NCBI GenBank assembly: GCA_004322275.1
Contig: SCTA01000018.1
Location: 62,001-126,000 of the forward strand
Origin: a bacterium
GTDB lineage: Bacteria > Desulfobacterota > Deferrisomatia > Deferrisomatales > BM512
Direction of reading: 5' to 3'
DNA length: 64,000 nucleotides
Below, piece by piece: positions 58,131-64,000 of the stretch (position 1 is the first letter of the stretch; the number at the start of each line of letters is the position of its first letter). The position numbers and the translations under genes are program-made. The notes under the pieces are model-generated. The model worked only from the letters and a program-made list of their open reading frames with translations. It was not told where the DNA came from and searched no databases.

Positions 58131-58201
58131 CTCTACCTCCGAAGGGCGTGAAAATATCACACCCCCGCACCCGCTCCAAGGACGGAGGCGAAGCGGATAA
58201 T

Positions 58202-58217
58202 TGTTTCACGTGAAACA
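58202..58217. promoter_or_regulatory. parS centromere site 1
   Basis: TGTTTCACGTGAAACA, identical to the widely conserved bacterial parS 16-mer, extended here to an 18-bp palindrome by T and A. It lies between rsmG and parA. Confidence 0.95.
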
Positions 58218-58240
58218 ATGGCTGTCGTTTTTACGATTGT

Positions 58241-58852
58241 TCAGGGCTGGCGGGAATATCCGACTACGTATCTTTTTCCGAGCGATTCGGCCCCCCGGTA
58301 CTCCAGAAGTCTCGTAATCCTCCACCCCCTCACCTCGGGGGGCGCTTCCCCGCCTCCCCTTCCCAGAAGCACCTCTCCCCCCGGAGCGAGGCAGGGGAAA
58401 GCCCAGCCGAGAAGGGTGGGGATGTCCGAAACCGCTCTCGCGGTCGCGCACCTGAACGCCCCCGCCATCTCCGGAAGGGGCGGTCGGGCGGGGTCGGCCC
58501 TCCCCTCGACGACCTTGACGGAGGCGAGGCCGAGCAGCCGCGCCGCGTGGCGGAGAAAACTCACCCTCTTCGCCCTCGGCTCAAGGCAGCATATCTCTTC
58601 GCCGGGATGGGCGATAGCGAGGGGTATCGCCGGAAGTCCCGCGCCGCTGCCGATGTCGAGGAGCGGGAAGGCGGGCGGGGCGACGAGGAGGGGGAGGAGG
58701 GAATCGGTAATCTGAAGGGCTACCCCCTCGATGTCTCCGGGTCCAACGAGCCGTATCGCCTTGTTCCAGCGCAAAAGCTCCTCGGTGAACCCGTCGAGGC
58801 GGGCCGTGTCAAGCTCCGGCATCCTCTCAAGGAGAAGGTTCCAGCGGCTCAA
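58241..58852 (-). CDS. rsmG: 16S rRNA (guanine527-N7)-methyltransferase
   Basis: 203 residues. SAM motif L-L-D-I-G-S-G-A-G-L-P-A-I-P-L-A (about 64-79), CCLEPRAKRVSFLRHAARLLGL, and CATARAVSD identify RsmG (GidB). TTG start inside the mnmG stop (TTGA, 4-bp overlap), so it depends on mnmG translation. Upstream of parA. Confidence 0.92.
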   Translation of the reverse strand: MSRWNLLLERMPELDTARLDGFTEELLRWNKAIRLVGPGDIEGVALQITDSLLPLLVAPPAFPLLDIGSGAGLPAIPLAIAHPGEEICCLEPRAKRVSFLRHAARLLGLASVKVVEGRADPARPPLPEMAGAFRCATARAVSDIPTLLGWAFPCLAPGGEVLLGRGGGEAPPEVRGWRITRLLEYRGAESLGKRYVVGYSRQP

Positions 58853-60750
58853 AGGCTTCCCCGCTTCTTGAGGTGTATGAGGAGCACCGCCGCCGAGGCG
58901 GGAGTGACTCCGGGAATGCGCTGGGCCTGCCCCAGGGTAAGAGGGCGGGACTTTACGAAGATCTGCCGGACCTCGTTGGTAAGCCCTTCGACCTTGCAGT
59001 AGTCGATGTCAGCGGGTATCGGGAGGGTGTCGAGCTTGGAGATCCTCTCAAGGGCTTCCCTGTCGCGCCGAACGTACCCCTCGTACTTCACCTCGACCTC
59101 CACCGTGGTCTCGCTGCGGGAGTCCGTCTCCGGCCAGCCATCGACGACGGCGCGAAGATCGACCGCCGTGACCTCGGGCCTCCTCAGCACCTCGACCAGA
59201 CGGGCGGGCGCTCGAAGCGGCGCAGTGCCGAGACGCGTGAAAAGTTCGTCCGCCTCCTTCGAGGGGTAGAGGGTGGTGTTTTCCAGAAACTCCGCCAGCC
59301 TTTCCCCTTCCCCGCTCCTCTTTTTGAACCGCTCGGCCCGCTCCGGGGTGACCGACCCCGCAGCGATGCCCAGCGGGGTAAGCCGAAGGTCGGCGTTGTC
59401 CTCCCTGAGAAGGAGGCGGTGCTCGGCCCGCGAGGTGAACATCCTGTAGGGCTCCTTCGCCCCCTTGGTGACGAGGTCGTCCACCATCACCCCCAGATAA
59501 CCCTCGTGCCTGCCGACGATGAGGCCGCTTTTGCCCGCGGCCTTTTTGGCGGCGTTGATCCCGGCCAGTATCCCCTGCGCCGCCGCCTCCTCGTAGCCGG
59601 AGGTGCCGTTTATCTGCCCGGCCATGAAGAGCCCCTCCATGTGCTTGGATTCGAGGGTCGGGTAGAGGGAGGCCGGGTCGCAGTAGTCGTACTCGACCGC
59701 GTACCCCGGACGGACGATTTCCGCCCCCTCAAGCCCCTCCATCGAGCGGACGATCCGGTACTGCACGTCCAGAGGAAGGGAGGTGGATATCCCGTTCGGA
59801 TATATCTCCGGCGATTCCAGCCCTTCCGGCTCCAGAAAGACCTGATGGCGCTCCTTGTCGGCGAAGCGCACCACCTTGTCCTCTATCGAGGGGCAGTAGC
59901 GCGGCCCGACGCCCTCGATGACCCCGGAGTAGAGCGGGGAACGGTCGAGGGACTCCCGGATTATCTTGTGTGTCTTTTCGTTGGTGTAGGCGATGTGGCA
60001 GGGGAGCTGCGGCCTCGTTATCGCCGGAGTGTCCACGGAAAAGGGCACGAAGCTTTCGTCGCCCTCCTGCGAGGGAAGGATCTTCCAGTTTATCGTCCGC
60101 GCGTTGAGCCTCGGAGGTGTGCCGGTCTTCAGCCTCCCCATCGGGAACCCCAGCTCCTTGAGATTTTCGGCGAGAAGCTTCGCCGGCGGGTCTCCGGCGC
60201 GTCCGGCGGGGTAATTTTCGAGCCCGATGTGAATCAGGCCGTTGAGGAAGGTTCCGGGGGTGATGACAACCGTGCTCGCGGCATAGCGGGTCCCCGTCCT
60301 TCCGACGACGCCGAGAAGGCGGCCGCGGTCGACCCAGAGGGCGATTATCTCCTCCTGCCGCACCGTGAGATTCGGGTCGCGGGCGACAGCGTTTCTCATC
60401 CACGAGGAATAGGCGAAGCGGTCGGCCTGTGCGCGGGAAGCCCAGACGGCGGGACCCTTTCGGGTGTTGAGTCTCCGAAACTGTATCCCGGTGGCGTCGA
60501 TGGCCCTCCCCATCTCTCCGCCCAGGGCGTCCACCTCCCGGACGAGGTGGCCCTTGGCCACGCCTCCCACCGCGGGGTTGCAGGACATTTTCCCGACGGA
60601 GTCCAGGTCCATTGTGAAGAGGGCCGCAGCCGCGCCCATCCGGGCAGCCGCGAGAGCCGCCTCTATGCCGGCGTGGCCCGCGCCCACGACAGCTACGTCG
60701 TACCTGACTGCCCATTCCGTCTTCGCCGGAAATTGTTTCACGTGAAACAT
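58849..60750 (-). CDS. mnmG: tRNA uridine 5-carboxymethylaminomethyl modification enzyme MnmG
   Basis: FAD-dependent partner of MnmE in wobble-uridine (mnm5/cmnm5U34) modification. 633 residues. FAD motif V-V-G-A-G-H-A-G-I-E-A-A-L-A (about 20-33), TPGTFLNGLIHIG, RLKTGTPPRL, and C-terminal EVKYEGYVRRDREALERISKL. The ATG at 60750 lies inside a parS site (first residues MFHVKQ), and the GAGAGG SD touches it directly; the in-frame GTG at 60741 is better placed, so the true start may be codon 4. Confidence 0.95.
   Translation of the reverse strand: MFHVKQFPAKTEWAVRYDVAVVGAGHAGIEAALAAARMGAAAALFTMDLDSVGKMSCNPAVGGVAKGHLVREVDALGGEMGRAIDATGIQFRRLNTRKGPAVWASRAQADRFAYSSWMRNAVARDPNLTVRQEEIIALWVDRGRLLGVVGRTGTRYAASTVVITPGTFLNGLIHIGLENYPAGRAGDPPAKLLAENLKELGFPMGRLKTGTPPRLNARTINWKILPSQEGDESFVPFSVDTPAITRPQLPCHIAYTNEKTHKIIRESLDRSPLYSGVIEGVGPRYCPSIEDKVVRFADKERHQVFLEPEGLESPEIYPNGISTSLPLDVQYRIVRSMEGLEGAEIVRPGYAVEYDYCDPASLYPTLESKHMEGLFMAGQINGTSGYEEAAAQGILAGINAAKKAAGKSGLIVGRHEGYLGVMVDDLVTKGAKEPYRMFTSRAEHRLLLREDNADLRLTPLGIAAGSVTPERAERFKKRSGEGERLAEFLENTTLYPSKEADELFTRLGTAPLRAPARLVEVLRRPEVTAVDLRAVVDGWPETDSRSETTVEVEVKYEGYVRRDREALERISKLDTLPIPADIDYCKVEGLTNEVRQIFVKSRPLTLGQAQRIPGVTPASAAVLLIHLKKRGSL
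60734..60749. promoter_or_regulatory. parS centromere site 2, overlapping the mnmG start
   Basis: TGTTTCACGTGAAACA, exact parS consensus. It covers the first six codons of mnmG and lies about 2.5 kb from site 1. Confidence 0.95.
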
Positions 60751-60754
60751 CCTC

Positions 60755-62134
60755 TCACTTGCCGATGCAGAACTCTGAAAAGATCCTGTCCACCACTTCC
60801 TCCGGCGTTCCCCAGCCGAGGAGTTCTGCGAGGCAGCGCCGCGCCCTCTGCAGCTCGCTGGCCGCCGCGTCGGGGTAACCGCCCCCTGCGAGAAGCTCCC
60901 TCGCCTTCCCGACCGCTTCCAGCGCGCTCCTGACGGACTCCCTGTGGCGCAGCCTCGTGAGCGCTCCTCCGCCCGCCGGAACCCTCCCGGCCCATGCCCT
61001 GTCGCGAACCCGTCTTAAAAGCTCCTCGACCCCCTCGCCCGTCCGGGCGCTGACGAAAAGCGGGGGTTCCCCGAAGAGTTCGGAAAGCTCCTCCTCGGGA
61101 ACCCTCCCGAGATCCGCCTTGTTGACTACCGCCAGAACCTTGTCGCCGGGGATCAGCGCAAGCGCCTCTTTGCGCTCCTCCTCGCCGAGTGGGCGGGAGC
61201 CGTCGTAGACCATCAGAACCAGCCCCGCCTCCTCCGCCGCCCGCCGGGCGCGAAAGACCCCTTCCTCCTCCACCGTGTCCGCCGGGCTGCGAAGCCCCGC
61301 CGTGTCGATGACGTGGACAGGAGCGCCGAGGGCGTTAACCCTCACCTCTATGGTATCCCGGGTGGTGCCCGCTATCGGGCTGACGATGGCGCGTTCCTCC
61401 TCGGCGAGGCGGTTCAGGAGGCTGGATTTGCCGACGTTCGGCAGGCCGAGTATCGCGACGCGAAACCCCTCTCTCGCGGTGCGTCCCCACGCGAAGGTTT
61501 CGAGCTTTCCGGCCATCGAGGCTGCAACCTCGTCCAGCGCGGCTACAAGTTCAGCACCGCCCTTGAGGTCGAGCTCTTCTTCCGGAAAATCGAGAAAGGA
61601 CTCGAGGTGGACCAGCACCGTCCCCAGCGCTTCCTGCCACCCCGCGACCTCGCGGGAGAGAGCGCCTTCGAGAAGGGTTTCGTGAACTTTCAGGGAATCG
61701 GCGGTTTCGGCGTGGATTACGTCGGCAACGGCTTCCGCCTGGACGAGGTCAATCCTTCCGCGAAGGTACGCCCGGAGGGTGAACTCGCCGGGGTCGGCGA
61801 GACGCGCTCCCGAAGACAGGAGCAGGTCCAGAATCGCCCCCGCCGCCGCCCTCCCGCCGTGGCACTGGATTTCGACTACGTCCTCCCTCGTGTAGGAGGC
61901 GGGACCGGCCATGAAGATGGCCAGAACCTCGTCGATGACCTCCGCGGTCCCGGGGCAGACGGCGCGGCAGAAGACGGCGACGCGGGGCGAAAGTTCCGGC
62001 GTCTCGCCGGACCCCAGACGCAAAAGCCCCCGCGCCGCCGTGGAGGCGCGGGGACCGCTTAGCCGTACAATCGAGATTCCGCCCTCGCCGGGCGGGGTCG
62101 CTATCGCCGCTATGGTGTCGTCAAGAGACCTCAC
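60755..62134 (-). CDS. mnmE: tRNA modification GTPase MnmE
   Basis: 459 residues. N-terminal tetrahydrofolate-binding domain (IAAIATPPGEGGISIVRLSGP), helical domain, inserted G domain with G-L-P-N-V-G-K-S-S (about 223-231), D-T-A-G-L-R and N-K-A-D, and the C-terminal F-C-I-G-K whose cysteine is essential. Works with MnmG, whose gene starts 4 bp later. Confidence 0.97.
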   Translation of the reverse strand: MRSLDDTIAAIATPPGEGGISIVRLSGPRASTAARGLLRLGSGETPELSPRVAVFCRAVCPGTAEVIDEVLAIFMAGPASYTREDVVEIQCHGGRAAAGAILDLLLSSGARLADPGEFTLRAYLRGRIDLVQAEAVADVIHAETADSLKVHETLLEGALSREVAGWQEALGTVLVHLESFLDFPEEELDLKGGAELVAALDEVAASMAGKLETFAWGRTAREGFRVAILGLPNVGKSSLLNRLAEEERAIVSPIAGTTRDTIEVRVNALGAPVHVIDTAGLRSPADTVEEEGVFRARRAAEEAGLVLMVYDGSRPLGEEERKEALALIPGDKVLAVVNKADLGRVPEEELSELFGEPPLFVSARTGEGVEELLRRVRDRAWAGRVPAGGGALTRLRHRESVRSALEAVGKARELLAGGGYPDAAASELQRARRCLAELLGWGTPEEVVDRIFSEFCIGK

Positions 62135-62155
62135 TTCACCTCATCCGTCCCTGCC

Positions 62156-63742
62156 TCACGCGGGCTTGGCGTTCCTGCGAAGCTGCATCCCCTGCTGGGC
62201 GATGGATATCAAGTTGTTGAGCAGCCAGTAGACCACCAGACCCGAGGGGAAGTCCTTGAAGAGCCAGGTGAAGAGAACCGGCAGGCCGTAAAGCATCAGC
62301 TTTCTTTGCATCTCGTTTGTCGCGCCCGCGGGGGTCATCTTCTGCTGGAAGAACATCGAGAGGCCCATCACCACCGGGGTTATATAGTAGGGGTCGGGCG
62401 CGGAAAGATCCTGCAGCCACCAGACGAAGGGCGCGTGGCGAAGCTCTATCGCGTAGAGAAGAACCCTGTAAAGGGCTATGAAGACCGGTATCTGCACCAG
62501 CATCGGCAGGCAGCCGCTGAGGGGATTCACCTTGTGGGTCTTGTAGAGGTGCATCATCTCGCGGTTGAGCTTTTGCGGATCGTCGCCGTACTTCTCGCGC
62601 AGCTTCTCCATCTTCGGCTGGATCTCCTTCATCCGCGCCATCGACTGGTAGCTCTTCGCGGTGAGGGGCCAGAAGATGCCCTTGATGAAGGCGGTGAGGA
62701 TGAGGATCGCGACGCCGTAGTTTCCGACGAGCCCGTAAATCCAGTTCAGGAAGGTGATCATCGGGCGGCCGATGAAATTGAACCAGCCGTAATCGATGGC
62801 CAGTTCCAGCTTCAGCCCCAGAGGCTCGATTATCTTCTTGTCCTTCGGCCCGATGTAGAGGCGGCCGGTGAAGGATTTCGCCTGACCGGGGGCGAGGTCG
62901 AAGACCGGGGTCTCGATATCGACCGAAACCACGTTCTTCACGTCTCCGGCGGGGGCTACCCGCGTGGAGGAGATCGTTTCGTTCTCGGGGGCGAGAACGA
63001 CCATGAAATATTTGTCGGTGAGGCCCGCCCAGGCTACCGGGGGGACAGTCATGGTCTTGCCGTCGGCGTCGTCGGGGTCTGTCTGCGTCAGCTTTTCGCC
63101 CGCGAGGTACGAGGGCCCCTGAAAGATGTAGCTGGAACTTTTGACGTTCGAGTAATCGCCCACGGTTGAAAAGACCAGCCGGTCGGAGATCGCGGAAGAG
63201 CCCTGATTGGATACCGTTACCTTGAGGGAGAGGTCGTAGCGGCCCTGCTCAAGCACGAAGGTCTTTTCAAGCCTCGCCCCCGAGGGAGACTGCCAGGCGA
63301 AAACCACCTTTTCGGGGGTGGACTCGGCGACGGAAAAGATAACGTCCTTCGAGGGCGCGAAAACCGGGAGAGTCGTGTAGCCAGAGCCGTCGCTCTCGCC
63401 AGGAAGAAGGACCAGAGGCTTTCCTGAAGGGCCGGGAGCGTCCCTGTACTTTTCAAGCACCACGCCCTCCACCCTGCCGCCCGCGCTGGTGAGAGTCACG
63501 GTTGTCAGATCGTTCCTGAGGGTGACGGTGGTGGCGACCGCGGCGGGAACGGGCGGAGCAAGGGGGGCTGCTGACGCCGCGGGCGCAATGGCCGCAGGCG
63601 CAGCGGGCGTTGCGGCCTGACCGGAGACGGCGGCGGGAGTTTCGGCTCCCTTCACCGGCGGTTTCGGGCCGAAAAAGTACTGCCAGCCAAGCAGTATGGC
63701 TATGCTTATGACCATAGCGAGTATCGTTCGCTTTACTTCCAT
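62156..63742 (-). CDS. yidC: Membrane protein insertase YidC
   Basis: 528 residues. One N-terminal membrane helix (ILAMVISIAILLGWQYFF), an Ala/Pro linker, a large periplasmic beta-domain (about 70-340), and the conserved insertase core with five helices from about 345, including the positively charged cytosolic loop (KSYQSMARMKEIQPKMEKLREKYG) and WLQDLSAPDPYYI. Gram-negative form. Immediately follows yidD. Confidence 0.97.
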   Translation of the reverse strand: MEVKRTILAMVISIAILLGWQYFFGPKPPVKGAETPAAVSGQAATPAAPAAIAPAASAAPLAPPVPAAVATTVTLRNDLTTVTLTSAGGRVEGVVLEKYRDAPGPSGKPLVLLPGESDGSGYTTLPVFAPSKDVIFSVAESTPEKVVFAWQSPSGARLEKTFVLEQGRYDLSLKVTVSNQGSSAISDRLVFSTVGDYSNVKSSSYIFQGPSYLAGEKLTQTDPDDADGKTMTVPPVAWAGLTDKYFMVVLAPENETISSTRVAPAGDVKNVVSVDIETPVFDLAPGQAKSFTGRLYIGPKDKKIIEPLGLKLELAIDYGWFNFIGRPMITFLNWIYGLVGNYGVAILILTAFIKGIFWPLTAKSYQSMARMKEIQPKMEKLREKYGDDPQKLNREMMHLYKTHKVNPLSGCLPMLVQIPVFIALYRVLLYAIELRHAPFVWWLQDLSAPDPYYITPVVMGLSMFFQQKMTPAGATNEMQRKLMLYGLPVLFTWLFKDFPSGLVVYWLLNNLISIAQQGMQLRRNAKPA

Positions 63743-63997
63743 TTATATTTCCTGACTCCGCCCGGCCTTCAGGGAGGGCCGGCGGCTGGGAACGGGGTCG
63801 AAGCCCCCGGGGTGAAAGGGATGGCACCGGCAAACCCGCATGAAGGTCAGCCCCGCGCCGCGAAAAAAGCCATGTATTTCAAAGGCTTCGCGGGCATAGG
63901 CGGAGCAGGACGGGTAAAACCGGCAAGAGGGGGGCAGAAGCGGCGAAAGAAGCTTCCGGTAGAGGTCGATGAATGCGATTGCTAGTCTGGACGCCAT
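63743..63997 (-). CDS. yidD: Membrane protein insertion efficiency factor YidD
   Basis: 84 residues. Signature C-R-F-Y-P-S-C-S-A-Y-A-x-E-A-F-E-I-H-G and R-V-C-R-C-H-P-F-H-P-G-G-F-D-P-V. An amphipathic N-terminal helix attaches it to the inner membrane. ATG 3 bases from the window edge; rnpA and rpmH usually precede it. Stop abuts yidC. Confidence 0.94.
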   Translation of the reverse strand: MASRLAIAFIDLYRKLLSPLLPPSCRFYPSCSAYAREAFEIHGFFRGAGLTFMRVCRCHPFHPGGFDPVPSRRPSLKAGRSQEI

Positions 63998-64000
63998 CTT

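Noticed and set aside
57307-58218. Minus-strand open frame beginning at the parS site near parA
   Set aside because: A frame-shifted shadow of parA; the MFHVKQ-like start is just the parS sequence read as codons.
58873-60933. 686-residue plus-strand open frame opposite mnmG
   Set aside because: Antisense shadow in high-GC DNA; mnmG on the other strand is full length with motifs.

Overview
The window (about 60% GC by eye) looks like chromosomal DNA of a Desulfobacterota bacterium of the Desulfuromonadia/Geobacter type or a close relative. The basis is gene order: xerC-hslV-hslU-argB-argD-argF-argG-argH, and parA-parB followed by an atp operon with two b-type subunits (atpF'-atpF-atpH-atpA-atpG-atpD-atpC). 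Protein character and dense SD-led operons agree. The assignment is inference; there is no rRNA gene or marker search behind it.

Region 1 (1-10150, minus strand) is a Wood-Ljungdahl (acetyl-CoA pathway) operon transcribed fhs > RACo-type activator > cooC > acsD > cooS/acsA > acsB, with acsB running off the left edge. It covers formate activation, CO dehydrogenase/acetyl-CoA synthase, one corrinoid protein subunit, nickel insertion and reductive reactivation of the corrinoid. A TTGACA/TATTCT promoter lies about 310 nt upstream of fhs, giving a long leader.

Region 2 (10.3-16.5 kb) holds envelope and accessory genes: two outer-membrane barrel proteins, a PpiD/SurA-like chaperone, and a patch of terminator-bounded small transcription units (a signal-less NlpC/P60 enzyme overlapping a periplasmic beta-propeller gene, an XRE regulator, a PEGA lipoprotein) with a perfect 22-bp inverted repeat between the last two.

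Region 3 (16.5-34 kb) is mostly housekeeping: DAHP synthase, YbaK deacylase, SbcD/YhaO and YhaN-like DNA metabolism pair, XerC, HslVU, a complete argB-D-F-G-H run, an FN3 lipoprotein, panE-panB.

Region 4 (34-50 kb) is mixed: a GAF/degenerate GGDEF membrane protein, FtsB, a 977-residue TPR protein, two tandem TMTC-like GT-C glycosyltransferases, metX under a SAM-I riboswitch, a Fur regulator with a flavodoxin-like reductase, a ferritin-like protein, a double-thioredoxin lipoprotein, and nifU-nifS.

Region 5 (50-64 kb, minus strand) is the origin-proximal block yidD-yidC-mnmE-mnmG-rsmG-parA-parB-atpF'FHAGDC, with two perfect parS sites, one overlapping the mnmG start codon. oriC is probably just beyond the right edge.

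Scattered non-coding elements include four related GGCCG/CGGCC bidirectional terminators, three large imperfect hairpin repeats, and a 140-bp inverted-repeat element between parA and parB with a 37-bp deletion derivative in the Wood-Ljungdahl operon.
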